64,000 bases of DNA. Origin: Ampelocalamus luodianensis (Eukaryota > Streptophyta > Magnoliopsida > Poales > Poaceae). A model generated the notes under the pieces. That model ran no database searches. It worked only from the letters and a program-made list of their open reading frames with translations, and was not told where the DNA came from. The DNA lies in the NCBI GenBank assembly GCA_036346255.1, contig CM070623.1, positions 27,410,875 through 27,474,874 on the forward strand, read 5' to 3'. The first letter of the stretch is position 1. Each line of letters begins with the position of its first letter. This document shows, one piece after another, positions 1 to 11,830 of this stretch. The translations under genes and the position numbers were made by a program.

Positions 1-1376
1 ATGGTCTCTTGTCACTTAGTAGATCCGGTCAAATTGCTTAGATATGCTTAGCTATCGGTAGAATCAAGGCGGTTATCGACTTTAGTCGGTAACCTTGATC
101 ACACAAAATTTACTATAACTTATTGTTTCAGCATTTTTGCTATGTTTAATTGCAAACTAAAACTGAAAACCAAAATGATTTAGACTTGGGCACTGTGGTA
201 TGATTGGTGTGATCTGTTGGGTGTGGCGGAATGGTGCCCGAGTCAACAAGGACCGAACATCTTGTTACACTTGAACCAAGCATTTTGCGTGCTAACCACA
301 CTAGAGTATATGGGACCTCTCTTGACCTAGTACTTTGGCGTGTATTGGCTCCGGTCGCGGAGGTCGCAGGAGGGATGGAGGTGGGAGCATGGTAGTTGTC
401 CTAAAAGCTTTATCCCGAGTGGGTAGTTGTCTTTCGGCTTTACCATGTAGCGTATGGGTTTCTATCCATACGAGCGGCTCGTAGTTAATACACAATATTG
501 GAAACAGTCTCGTAGGACTTAGGCATGTGCGCATACCTTGAAGTGTGTTTGGCTTAAAGGCGATCAAGTGTGGGTACATTGGTACACCCCTGCAGGGTTC
601 AAACTATTCGAATAGCCTCGTCCTAGGTTATGGACACGCTTGGCAAGGTCTTCCAAGAGTTAGACTACAACATTTAAATTAAAACTTGATGGGTGGTACG
701 AATCTGGGGATTCGTGCTATTGTTGTGGTGACTATTGGGATAGTCACTTCTAGGATGTTTTTACTTACTCTTTTGCTATTATTATCCTTACTGTATTTCA
801 ACATTAAAAATGAATTGCAAACTTGCCTTTAAATCAGATTACATTATTGCAAATGAAAATTGGCTTTATGCAAATGAACCATATGACCTCCACCAAACAA
901 GCCTGCATGTAGCATATGAACAGGTCTGCTAGTTCACACGTCAGTCTTGCGGGTACAAAGACAATCTTTGTACTCAGGTGCTTTGCTTAATGTTTTTGTT
1001 GCAGAGGAAGAAGGTGAGCCTCAGGGGCCTCACTTCTGTGAGCTGTGCTGTCGCTTCGTGGGTGACGACTAGTCTTGGCGGTCCGGTCAGATGCCTTGTG
1101 GGTTGGAGGCACACTGATTGGCTTTGTTTATAGCCATCTTATGGCACTTTGCTTCATTTGCCGTTGTTGTCTATTTGTGTATCTTGTGGCACAGCGGCCT
1201 ATATCCGTAATATTGTTACTATTTGTTTATCTTCCGTTTGTAGTGTGATGTTTGGACTCTATGTTTGGAATGGAGTTGATGCATACTTTTGTTGTGAGGT
1301 GTGTATACATGCAGGAAGTATACATATCTCGAGATCGATTTATTTGATTTGTGATGCTAGGACCAGGTGGTTGGTT
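1..1376 (+). mobile_element. Gypsy LTR fragment (R/U5-like part)
   Basis: No gene. The stretch matches, at low but clear similarity, the 3' part of the Gypsy LTR at 57521-59145: both hold a CTATTCGAATA motif followed by a 'gtccNNGGTTATGGACA' block, then an ACTCAGG/CAGGTGAGGAAG-type block, then T-rich sequence with 'ttgtatgcg'-like runs. It is therefore read as part of a plus-strand Gypsy LTR whose start lies outside the window. The right limit, about 1376, is where sequence in frame with a Copia gag begins; no TG...CA end or duplication is visible there, so the junction looks like a recombination or deletion point, not a clean insertion. The open frame that spans the junction is accidental in its first 75 codons. 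Confidence 0.6.
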
Positions 1377-2778
1377 AAGCATTACAAACCAAATAAATTG
1401 GGGTCCTCACAAAACAAAAAGAGAGGCGGCCCTGTGACTTGTTATGAGTGTGGAGAGCTTAATCACATCCGGGCAAATTGCCCCAAGCTGAAAGGTAAGA
1501 GCAACCACAAGGATGAAAAGCCAGCTTGGAAGAAGCCTCAAGGGCGCAAGTCCAGGTTTGATGATGCCAAGCTCAGGAAGGCTGCTCACCGGGTTCTTGC
1601 CGCTCTTGGAAATCGATCCTTGAGTGATGTGGACTCCGGGAGCGAGGAGGACAAGGAGGAGGAGCTCTCTCAAGACAAGAAGGGGAAGGCCAAGGACTTC
1701 ACCGGGCATGTGCTTCATGGCTGACTCCGACGACATCAATGACAACAATGAGGTATCTCCTTCTTATGATGTTCTCTTTGCTAGATGTGAAACTGTCTAT
1801 GAGCAAATGCTAGGTCAGGATAAAGCTTTAAAGTTCATCATGACTAAGAATGAGGAGTTAGAGTCACAAGTAAAGAAACTCACATTAGAACTTGTGAATG
1901 CTAAGAGTCTTGAATCTGATGAATGTTCATCCTGCTATGCTTTACATTCGAATTAGCTAAACCGCAATCGCTCATGATCTTGCTTTGCAACAACTTGAAA
2001 ATGCTAGAACCGAGTTAATTGAAGTTAAATCTGCTCCTTGCGAAAAATGCTTAAAGTCTAGCACGTTGGTTGCTTCGATGTGGTTGAATCTAGCTCTTGC
2101 TCGCATCGCTTAGAACGTGAACGTGAATTACATGATGTTGTAGAAGCAAATAGAGCTAAATATGCCAAGCTTAAGGACGGTATTAATTCGCTACTTGTGC
2201 TTCATGTGAAGTTCTTAAGCTTGAAGTTGCTCCTTATAAGAAGAGGTTTTATGCTAAAACTTGTGATTCATGTGTTAACCTTAGAAAAGAAATTGCTTAC
2301 CTTAATGACACATTAGAAAGATTTTCTAAAGGTAAGCAGTTAAACATGATTCTTGACAAGTCAAAACTCCCTATAAGAAGCAAGGGTTAGGATACAACTT
2401 TGCCCGGGATAAATCTAATGATATTCAAATTTTGAGAAATGGCTTAGTTGAATTTGATACCCAACCTGCAAAGATCACTTTCAAATCTGCAGCTTTGCCC
2501 AACCATCTGTTCGATCAAAGGTGCTTCTCCCGGTGGTACCAAGTACCATTGCACCTATTGTAAGAAAAATGGGCATTTAGTTGAGTTACTGTTGGCGTAG
2601 GTTGAAAAATGCTAAGAAAAATCTTGCTAGAATGTCATCTAATCAACCTAGAGCTTTTGTGAGACATGGTAATTTAGAAAGGAAGAAACCTGGTTTAGGA
2701 TTTATTTCACATGCTAATCATGCTCATGCTCCTAGACAGGATAACTCTCATGTTAGAGTAACCATTGCTCACAAATGA
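1377..2778 (+). pseudogene. gag: Copia gag remnant with two zinc knuckles
   Basis: Encodes the C-terminal half of a nucleocapsid-type Gag. A first CCHC knuckle (CYECGELNHIRANC, 1440-1481) is followed by a Lys/Arg-rich and then acidic segment (DVDSGSEEDKEEE). A frame change near 1715 leads into a Glu/Lys/Leu-rich stretch ending at a stop at 1954 that reads like a coiled coil. A second knuckle (CTYCKKNGHL, around 2548-2590) has lost its last cysteine. Basic sequence rich in His and Arg continues to the stop at 2776. At least three frame changes break the frame. Gag would package element RNA in cytoplasmic particles; this copy cannot make an intact protein. Confidence 0.75.
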
Positions 2779-2869
2779 ATTTCAAATAGAGTCAAGGATA
2801 GCATACGCTTTGCATACTACTCGCGATCGTGTGTCTCGATCTGGGTTCCCAAGTCATGTTTAACTAACT

Positions 2870-5800
2870 TGATATTGAGACACATCGTTCTTTGTACCTT
2901 GATTTTCAGGATCACCGCGGAAGGAAGGACACATGGTTCGTCGACTCACTGCATCACGCCACATGACCGAGACTCAAAATGGTTCACCTCCTTCACGCGG
3001 TCGATAGGTGATGTCCTCATCACCTTTGGAACAATACTCAAGGGCGGATTGAAGGAAGGAACAATTAGGGTGAATGACAATTTCATCCTAAAGGACGTCG
3101 CCCTTGTGGACAAGCTTAGGTTTAACTTACTCTCGTCTCACAACTTCTTGATGATGGTTATGAGACAATATTTAAGAAAAATGCTTGTCGGTGCTTGATT
3201 CTGCTGGTGAGCTCGTTTTGGGATTTATAGAGTTGCTAGGATCTTTGGAGCTGATTTTTCCGAATCTTTGGTGGTTCTCTTAAATGTTTGTTTACACCTT
3301 CTTACGAGTTCGGCTTTGCACCGACGTTTGGGGCACATTGGTTTTGATCATCGACGCGAGTTAGCAACCTTGATCTCATGAGAGGGTTGCCCAAACTCAA
3401 AGCCGTCAAGGATCTCAGTATGTGCGCCACAGGCATGGCAAGCAAGTTGCCGCCTCACACCCTTCAAGTGACTTTGGTCATGACCGACGACCGGACAGTT
3501 GCTTCATATGGATACTGTTGGTCCTGCTAGGGTTCGATCAATTGGTGGCAAGTGGTACATTCTTGTCATAGTTGATGATTTCTCGAGATACACTTGGGTG
3601 TTCTTTCTTGCTTCGAAGGATGAAGCTTTTGGTTTTTATCGTGATCTTGTTCTTCGTTTGGCTTCTGAATTTTCTGGTGCCTTGAGAGCGATCCGCGTGA
3701 CAATGGCACGGAGTTCAAGAATGCCTCGTTTGCCTCTTTTTGTCTTTGGCGCGAATTGAGCATCAGTTCTCTTCTCCACACGTCCCTCAACAGAATGGCG
3801 TTGTGGAAAGGAAGAACAGAACCTTAGTCGAGATGGCTAGGACAATGCTAGATGAGTATAGCACACCGAGGAGGTTTTGGGCCGAAGCTATTTCTCTGAC
3901 TTGTCATATTGCAAATCGTGTCTACTTGAGACCTTCTTTGGGCAAGACTTCATATGAGCTTCGTTTTGGTAGAAAACCCTCTGTTTCTCATTTTCGAGTG
4001 TTTGGAGCTAAGTGTTTCATTCTCAAGACAGGAAACCTAGATAAATTTGAATCAAGGACTTTTGATGGTTTATTTACAGGTTATCCCGCACATTCGAGGG
4101 GTTTTCGGGTTTTTATGTTGAAACTAACATTGTCCAGAGACATGCAATGTCACTTTTGATGAGACTAGCCACAGAGCTAGATCAGACATTTCAGTGATAC
4201 AGTGTGACAGAAAGCATTTTGTGGAGGAAGATGATGACGAAGGCGATATTTGTCCTCCACTGCCGCTCGAGGCTCTGTCCAAGTTCCGAACACTCACTCT
4301 GACGCTTCACCTCCAATTGAGGCTCTGCTGCATCTTCTTCATCAGTGCATACTGCGGAGGTTGAGAGATATTGTCTCCCAGGCGCTCCACTTCATATTCG
4401 AGGCATCATCCTCGGATCGGATGATTGGTAATCTTAATGAGCGAGTCACTCGCTCCGGTATCACGATCCAAGTCTCTACTCTCATTACGCATTTGTTGCT
4501 TCTTTGAACCCCGCGATATATCACATGCGTTATCGATTCTAGTGGGTTAATGCCATGCATGAGGAGTTAGAGAATTTTGAGAGGAATAAGATGCGAATCT
4601 AGTAGAACCTCCTAGTGGTCATAATGTGATAGGAACCGTTGGGTGTTCAAAATAAACAAAATGAGGATGGTTCTGTGGTTAGAAACAAGGCTAGATTGGT
4701 AGCTCGTGGTTTTAGCCAAGTTGAGGGTTAGACTTTGATGAGACATTTGCTCTGTTGCTAGATTGGAAGCCATTCGCATTCTCGCTTGCATTTGCTTGCT
4801 TCTAAGGGCTTTAGATTATATCGGATGGATGTTAAGAGTGCCTTTTGAATGGTTTTATAGAGGAGGAAGTGTATGTTAGACAACCCCTGGCTTTGAGAAT
4901 CCCAAGCATCCACATCATGTTTTCAAGCTATCCAAAGCCTTGTATGGTCTTAAGCAAGCCCCTAGAGCATGGTATGATAGACTTAAGACCTTTACGCTTA
5001 AGAATGATTTTGAGATGGGTAAGGTAGACAAGACCTGTTCATCCTTAGGCGTGGCAATGACTTCTGCTTGCTCAGTTATGTAGATGATATTATCTTTGGT
5101 GGTTCTTCTCATGCTCTTGTTTCCAGCTTTTACGAGACCATGTCCAGGAATTTGAGATGAGTATGATGGGAGAACTCAACTACTTTCGGGCTTCAAATCA
5201 AGCAATGCAAGGAAGGGATATTCATCCATCGACGGCAGTACACCAAGGATCTGCTCAAGCGCCGAGATGGGTGGTCAGAAGCCGATCGCCTCTCCATGGC
5301 GACCATTTTTTTGGATCGGATGAGGAAGGAGAAGCCATGGATCAGCGCGAGTACCGCGAGCATGATTGGCTCCTTCTGTACTGACGGCCTCAAGACCGGA
5401 CATCCACTTCTCGATGCGCCTGCATGCGAGGTTTCAGCGTCTCGAGGACTTCCCATCGCCAGTATTAACGCATCTTGGTATTTACACTCTACCCTCCGAT
5501 ATGGCATTTGGTATTCTGCTCGTCGTCCTTGTCCATTCGGGGTTTTGATTCGATTTTGCGGTGTCGGCTAGATAGGAAGAGTACCTCGGGCACTTGTCAC
5601 TTCTAGGCACTTCTCTTGTCTCTTGGTCTTCTAGGAAGCAATCTTACATTGCACAATCCATCTTGAAGCCGAATATGTAGGCTTTGCTAGTTCTTTGTAG
5701 TCGATTTTGTGGATGGTGTCCACTCTTAAGGATTTTGGGTTGGCATTTGATAGTGTTCCTCTTTTAGTGATAACACTTCTGCTATAAACATTGCTAAAAA

Positions 5801-5999
5801 CCCATGCAACACTCTAGGACCAAGCACATAGACATTCGCTATCACTTTCTTAGAGATCATGTCGAGAAGGGTGATATTGTCTTGCATTCGTGGAGTCAGA
5901 GGCTCGGTTGGCTGATATCCTCACCAAGCCTTTAGATCCAACTAGGTTTGCCTCCTTGAGAAGTGAGTTAGGGGTAATTTATCCTTACGGTTTGGTTTG
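2870..5999 (+). pseudogene. pol: Copia pol remnant (PR-INT-RT-RNase H)
   Basis: Pieces in several frames follow the Copia order. The protease region is near 2930-3150 (WF-V-D-S then HATHMTGD-like residues out of frame). A GAG-pre-integrase trace (RRLGHIGFDHR) lies near 3325. Integrase runs 3499-4159, with the first core Asp in VDDFSRYTWVFF and the region around the catalytic Glu in QQNGVVERKNRTLVEM. RT is broken at 4600-5150 (GLKQAPRAWYDRL; SYVDDIIFGG readable with a frame change). RNase H runs to ADILTKPLDPTRFASLRSEL and stops at 5998. Many single-base indels and nonsense codons are present. In an intact element this polyprotein would cleave itself, copy the RNA and integrate the cDNA. Confidence 0.85.
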
Positions 6000-7707
6000 A
6001 GGGGGAGTTGGCTCTGTTCTGAACTTTTCTTGCTCATTTGAGCTTTTCTGTTTTTCTGATACCTTCTTCTAGTGGTATTTTCTTTTGATCTTTTTGATCT
6101 TTTTAGGCTCTTTAAGTTTTTGTGCATCTCATTGTTTCATACTGCATTCATATGAAAAACCAAAAAGATGCATTGTTATATAAGCTTTTCTGCTTGTCTT
6201 TTAAAATTGATGAAGCTTTGCTTATTACCCTGTTTGAGCTTTTAGTATTTCAATTCTGCTCAATGCCATGTCTAGTTCCTTGACTTGCTAGAATTATCAT
6301 GCTTTCACATGTGTAGCTAAGTCTTTGCTGAATGAGCTAGAACTTTAAGACAACTTGAACTAAAAACTGCAATTTGTGGATGTTTTAGCTAGTTGCGCAA
6401 TTAGTGCTCCTTTATGACATTGGCCTGTCAAAATTAAGGTGTTAGCTCTTGAATCTAGTATTGATCATTACTTGAGCTTCTTGTTCTTTTGAGAATCTAA
6501 ATCTGCTCTTGTGAAAAAAAGGGAGGTCTCTTTTGTGCGAAAAACTGATCTCACCAATTCTTTCTCATGAGACGGCTTGCCATAGCACTAGGCATGAACT
6601 CGGGGAGTTTTGGATGACCTAGATCATTCTTTTAAGCTTTTGTGCTTAAGATGGTGTGGCAAGGCTTGAGATCTAGCACGTGGATAAGAAAATGAATTTT
6701 CAAATGGGTAGAAGCTTAGGAAGAGTTTGTGGATGGCTCCTAGTCGGGATCTTCTTCACTAAGATATACCTTTCATCAACTTCAATATTCCTTTGCAAAT
6801 GAAAATCATTTGAAAAATGGGCGGTTGAGACAATTTGAGCAAAATAATTCAATTTAGGACTTGTTTGTCTCTTAATGTGGTCTTTGTTAGCTTCTTTGTC
6901 TCACATTGACATTTTGACATGGCAGTTTCATTTAGGATCTCTGTTGATGAACTTGCTAGATTTGAAACTTTGCTTAAAATGCTAAAATTCATTGCTTTAT
7001 ATTGAGCCTTCTTGCTTTAGCTTTGTTATATATGTCTTATCATGATCTTGCTAGCGCATTGGTGATATGGTGTTTATGCAAAATTTGAGATGCTAGCTTG
7101 TTCTTTTGGGTAATCTCCAAAGCTTCTTGTAATCCAAAATTGAAAAATACAAAAATATGAAGCCACTCCATTGCATTTCATGCATGCTCCTTCTTATGCT
7201 TTTCCTCATTCTGCATTTGTTATCTCGAGCGAGAGGAAGGCGTGTTTCCTTGATGACTCCATTGTCAAAGGGGAGAAGATATTTCAAAATGTGTAAAGGG
7301 AGAGGATTTAAAAGTATTACAAAGAGGAGAAAATTGGAGAATTTGAAATTTTCTGAAATTTGAGGATCATAGTGAGGGGAGTTTCTTATTTGCATTCTTA
7401 TGGTCTTATTGCTCTTTCTGAACTTGAATTGCAATTCTTGAGCCTCATCATGATCAAAGGTCATTTTGAACAATTGTTCTTTCATATGGACCTTAAGTGA
7501 GATTTTGACTCTTCTTTGAAATTGAAGCTTTCTTGCTTTCTTTTGCCTTATCTCACTTGCCGATGCTATTCAAGCCGACTTGGTTATTTTCATTGCTTTC
7601 TCTTGCATATGGACCAAGTTGTGCCTTTGCAAAACGTTGAGTTTTACCTTTCAAACTTCAAAACTTGCATTTGTTGGGAATTGCCAATGTGATCATCAAG
7701 GGGAGAT
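6000..7707 (+). other. Post-pol spacer of the Copia element, no gene
   Basis: 1.7 kb of T-rich sequence between the pol stop and the 3' LTR. SIRE/Maximus relatives often have an env-like ORF at this place, but here no frame exceeds about 70 codons on the sense strand and I see no signal peptide or membrane segment. Two purine runs stand out: GAGGGGGAG at 5999-6007, just after pol, and AAGGGGAGAT immediately before the LTR (7698-7707), which is the likely polypurine primer. A 130-codon minus-strand frame at 7093-7485 has no recognisable feature and is judged accidental. Confidence 0.6.
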
Positions 7708-8733
7708 TGTGGATATCATGGGGATATGCTCATGATCTTAGGATGATGTGTCAATTGGCAATGGCGTTGAAGGTTTCTTGAAACACGAGTTTTAGCAAAG
7801 TTCGGGTTCTGTCAGTCTCAGCGTCGACCGTACCAGTGGCGGCCGACCGCCATGCCTCGGTGAATTGTCTTTGGCGGTCCGACCGCCGGTCGGCGATCGA
7901 CTGATTTGGTAGCGGTCGACCGGCGTCGTTGAGCTGATCGGACCGCAAGTTGAGTGACCTTGAAGTTTGAGTGGGCCAAAAATAGGGTGTAGGCAAGTGA
8001 GGAGATTCTCGCACTTGGTCTCATAATTTTGGAGCTTCGGTCAAAAGTTCTATTCGTTTTAAATTTCGGAGAGGTTGCGGATTTCAGCGTTGAAATTTCG
8101 GCTAAGTCCTTTGTGGCGGTCGGGCCCGCCTTACATTGGCGGTCGGGCCGGCGGTGGCGATCGAGCCGGCCAATCTTGTGATCGACCGGTTTTTTAAGTC
8201 GTCGCTGTGTGGCGGCGATGGTTGCTGTTAGGTCAAGTTCGTGGATTTCATAGCATATGTGTTGCATGATGCATGTTTTGACTAACGTGGGTCAAGTTGT
8301 GAAGAACTTGTTCCCGAATTCGATTTGCTTGTCTATTGTTGTGCGAGTTGCTTGGTGGTCAACGACGGTCAGCGGCGAGGATGATCGGGACTAGGCTTGG
8401 AGAGCGAGAGGTTCAAAACGATCGGCGATGCGGGTGAAGTCATTGGACTCAAGTATGGTGCAAGATGGACAAAGGTGACCGAACAGGCGGTTCGGTGCGG
8501 CCCGGTTGAATCAAGCGGCACGGGGTGGTGCAAGTGCCATGGTGGTTTCGGTGGGAGCGGATGGGAGACTTGCCGACATGATGAGAGCCGTTGGATCAAC
8601 CTACACGTGGCGAGCAGCGAGTGCTTCGCACAACATGAACACGGCGCTTTAAAATGCGTGCGTGTGTCACCCGTTGTTTTAGGCCTTAACGGGAGCCCAT
8701 TAGGAGACTCTATTAGAAACCCTAAGCCTCCAC

Positions 8734-8741
8734 TATAAATA
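8734..8741 (+). promoter_or_regulatory. TATA box of Copia LTR
   Basis: TATAAATA followed by GAGGAGGAGG, about 1 kb into the LTR. It is the likely core promoter for element RNA, which would start about 30 bases downstream. Confidence 0.55.
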
Positions 8742-9302
8742 GAGGAGGAGGTGGCAGCACCCCTTCGACCCTTTCATTGTTTTGAAACCCTAATTTGCTT
8801 AGGGAGAGGAGGAGCGGACGTTAGGGTTCTTGAGAGTTGGATTTGATTTCGTGCTCATGTATTGAGTCTTTGCCATCCATTGATGGAGTGGTGTAAACGA
8901 GATCAAATCAATCCAAAGAAAGTTTCTTCAAAAGTGAGTTCATGTGCTTTCTTTCTCTCTTTTGATGAATTGAGTCTTTGTTTGATCCATGAGTTATTGC
9001 TTAGTTTCTTAACGTGATTTAGCTTGCTGTGACGTGTGAGAATACATCTAGGATCATCAAGATCATCAATCACCCACGCAAGTCTTAAGATCATATTTTC
9101 GTTTTCACTCGGTTTTGACCTAACTTCGCTCAAGCGGTAAAGGTCTGAACCTGAGCAAGAATTATCACAATTGTTGCTTGGAATAGGTTCCTGACATCCT
9201 TAGGAAGTTGTGTGTCAAGTTTCACGAGTTTGGGCGCACGAATCAAAAGTTTGATCAATTTGCGTTTGGTTTGTCGGGCTGTTTTTACGCTCATCGAACG
9301 AG

Positions 9303-9380
9303 GTCGACCTCGTGAAATCGGTCGACCGCTCGAGGAACGGTCGACCCGCCGGTATCGGTCGACCGCCGGGATCGGTCGAC
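9303..9380 (+). repeat. Five GTCGAC palindromes at ~18-bp spacing
   Basis: GTCGAC occurs at 9303, 9321, 9340, 9358 and 9375, mostly within the larger palindrome CGGTCGACCG. Related GGTCCGACC/GGTCGGACC forms follow to about 9420. It lies downstream of the TATA box and so should be transcribed as GC-rich self-complementary RNA. Confidence 0.8.
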
Positions 9381-10529
9381 CGCCACCGACCGGTCCGACC
9401 GCCCCGAGAGGTCGGACCGCCCGATGTCTTCGTGTTTTGCTTTTGTGTTGATTTTACTTTGGGGTTTTGAGTTGATTCAATACAAGTCTTCCATTTATGC
9501 ATGATTGATTGATCTTCATAGCTTTCATAGCTATTGGAGTGAGATTCGTATTGAATTCAATTTGGGAGAAAAAGAGTTCGTGCTCCTATTCACCCCCCCC
9601 TCTAGTCGCCTTTTCGGTCCAACAGTTCTTCATTGGTTGATGCGTGGTAGTTGCGGTTGATGTCGTTTGGTAGGTCAATTTTCGTCGGTTTAATAGATCG
9701 TGTTCTGTCCAGTAGTTTGCGCGGCTGTTTTCGTGATCTTAGAAGCCGAATCAGAGGATGCCATCTCCTAGAGTTATGTGGGGTTCGTTCTTAGCTTTCA
9801 GTGGGCGTAAAGATCACTTAATTCGAGTTACGGTTCCAAAGTTATGTACATTTCAATGTGGCTGTCCAGATTGTATGTAAGTTTCTATCATTAGTTTTGA
9901 CCCGTGTGCCACTTTTTGTTAAAGGCAACATATGAATGTCATTCCAACTAGGTTATTGTAGAGAATTTTATAAGCTTTCGAGATTGATAAAGAACGTCCA
10001 ATTTGGAGTTGTAGAACAAAAGTTATGGATATTTTATTTCAGCCAATATTTCTGTCTGTTAATTCTGCCAACAGATTTGAGCCGTGGGCCAAATTTTGTT
10101 AGATGCAAAATCTGAAATTTTGCCCAACTAGACTTTGGTAGGTTTTGTTCTTAGCTTGTCAGATTGTTAAAGAACACTAATTTTGGTTCAGCCAATCAAA
10201 AGTTATGTCCGTTACCGTGCTGCTGTCCAGACGTGTTAGACAGATCTGGACAGATGTTGTTCATTGATCTATTAGAGTCATTTACATACAGAATTTGAGA
10301 TGTCCACCAACTAGGTTTAGTTAGAGAAATTGATAACCTTTCAATGAAGTCTAAGAACACCTCATTTGGACTCCTGTGCTAAAAGATACGAATTTTAGAA
10401 GTTGGCTGTCCACAGAGGGGACATATCGATCTATAGGAGTTGGAATTGGGAAATGCGCTTGAGAGTATAGCGAGTTCGGTTATGCTATTATTTATGCTTT
10501 TGGTCCAGTATGAATGTCTTAGTGCGCCT

Positions 10530-10539
10530 TATAAATATA
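10530..10539 (+). promoter_or_regulatory. TATA box in LARD LTR
   Basis: TATAAATATA follows TGCGCCT. The same site is at 17136 in the 3' LTR. Transcription from here would place the hairpin array about 430 nt into the RNA. Confidence 0.55.
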
Positions 10540-10986
10540 TTCAGGTGATGGATTGATCCGAGGCAGTACCTTCGCACATCCCTCGTTCTCTCGCGGTTAA
10601 GGCAAGTATAATGATGGATATAATTGGAATTATTGAATGACATTCTTTGTTAAATACTTATAGAATTTGTGTTATCATGATTGTTATGGTGGTATGATTG
10701 GTAATGTTCATGGTTTCTAGTGATATGAGTTACGTGTTATTCATGGATGTTTGAAAGTTATGAAGTCTATGATTAATTGTTATTCATGAGTGATTGTTCA
10801 TGTTTGCTAGTATTATGAATATATGTGCTATTCATGGATGCTAGAATGCTATGAATGTCAACGATGATGAATGCTAGAAGTATGGATAAGTTTATTCATG
10901 TATGACGTTGTGAATACAAATTTATGATGGTTTAAAGTTTTGTTCATGTGCATCATGCTATCATATGACTATGCATATTCGAGGTC

Positions 10987-11206
10987 CCCGTCATGTGGAT
11001 GACGGGTTGAGGTCCCACATTCGTGGAATGTGGGCATTGAAAGAGGTCCCCATCATGAAAACGATGGGCTTATGGTCCCCACACTTGTGGAGTGTGGGCT
11101 TGAGGTCCCTTTACTTGCGGAGTATCGGGCAATTGGTCCTGCGCTTGTGAGCACGGGCATGGGTATGCAATGACGGTTGCATACTTTGCATTACCTAAAA
11201 TGCAAA
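10987..11206 (+). repeat. Tandem array of eight hairpins in the LTR
   Basis: Each unit after a GGTCC(C) lead forms its own stem-loop. 10987-11006: CCCGTCAT with ATGACGGG. 11014-11034: CCCACATTC with GAATGTGGG. 11049-11068: CCCATC with GATGGG. 11078-11098: CCCACACT with AGTGTGGG. 11107-11129: imperfect. 11138-11157: weak. 11164-11183: TATGCAA with TTGCATA. 11185-11206: TTTGCATT with AATGCAAA. Stem sequences differ from one another although loops and leads are similar, so stems are kept by pairing and not simply by recent duplication. The 3' LTR carries the same array at 17591-17821. Confidence 0.85.
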
Positions 11207-11819
11207 AGATAAAGAGAAAGAGAAAGTGCACTTGAGCTTCTTGCATAGCATGAGCATATGACATGTTTATAATAGAGATTGTAGATGGATGTTGATGATT
11301 ACATTGTTTATGTTATTATTGCCATTTATTGCACTTGCTGAGTCTTTGGGCTCACTCTTCATTGTTGTGTTTTTAGGTACCACTTTACAAGAACGGCATG
11401 CATGGGAGGAGTAAGACTTAGAGTGGTTGCACAATGGCACGAACTACACACATTTGAATTGATAGAATGATAATTTAGTAGATGAGAAACTTGCTTAAAG
11501 AATTCTTTATGATTACTCCTCTGCTTGGAATAACTTGTAATAGAGTTGATTAGAGGATCATGGATGTCCTTTTATTTATGCTTGTAGTTGTTTAGCATGC
11601 TATGGATGATATAGTGTTGATTAGCATAGTTTTGGTGGTCTCTTGATTATCTTTGGATGTTGGATTATTTAACTATGTTACATTTAAAAGTTGGGATCTC
11701 GGTTTAGTAACTAAACAAAGGAGGTTCTGTCGGATTTTAGAGAATTATATCAATGTTAAAATGGTTATAGTGTTAGTTTAGTAGCATTCCGTGCCCTTGT
11801 CAGTTGAGGTGTTACAGAT

Positions 11820-11830
11820 TGGTATCGAGC
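11820..11830 (+). promoter_or_regulatory. Primer binding site of the LARD
   Basis: TGGTATCGAGC, three bases after the LTR end, resembles the initiator-Met tRNA complement TGGTATCAGAGC used by most grass Gypsy elements, with a small change in the middle. Confidence 0.65.

Larger units (their letters stand above)
1377..9624 (+). mobile_element. 5'-truncated Ty1/Copia element, SIRE/Maximus type
   Basis: Order seen: gag with zinc knuckle, coiled-coil-like segment, second zinc knuckle, protease, integrase, RT, RNase H, a 1.7-kb non-coding stretch, a purine tract (AAGGGGAGAT) and one LTR at 7708-9624. PR-INT-RT-RH order is diagnostic of Copia, and a two-knuckle gag with a long spacer plus an extended 3' region fits the SIRE/Maximus lineage. 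There is no 5' LTR, PBS or gag N-terminus. The 3' end abuts 9625, inside the LTR of the Gypsy LARD, at a point equivalent to 16231 of the intact copy, so this element inserted into that LTR. Heavy decay by indels and stops makes it non-functional. Confidence 0.85.
7708..9624 (+). repeat. 3' LTR of the SIRE-type Copia element
   Basis: Begins TGTGGATATCATGG right after the purine tract and ends CGGTCCAACA. The closing C-rich run followed by TCTAGTCGCC is typical of the LTR ends of this lineage. It is 1917 bp with one visible copy. Two GC-rich zones (about 7810-8180 and 9295-9425) are full of GGTCGACCG-type palindromes. A TATA box lies at 8734. The sequence after the end, GTTCT, is the expected 5-bp target of the surrounding LTR (compare 16231-16235), but the left duplication cannot be checked. 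Confidence 0.8.
9625..11816 (+). repeat. 5' LTR of the LARD (first ~431 bp missing)
   Basis: Matches 16231-18435 nearly base for base. Differences are a few substitutions plus one- or two-base indels that cluster around CTG/CAG/CCGG sites. It ends in TTACA just before the PBS. It contains a TATA box at 10530 and a hairpin array at 10987-11206. Several small open frames are accidental. Confidence 0.9.

Noticed and set aside
7093..7485. 130-codon minus-strand frame in the Copia post-pol region
   Set aside because: Antisense to the element, composition follows T-rich DNA, and no domain, signal peptide or conservation cue is visible.
10965..11264. Short overlapping ORFs in the LARD LTR (61 and 64 codons)
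   Set aside because: They fall on the hairpin array and are disrupted or altered in the second LTR; structure, not coding, explains the sequence.
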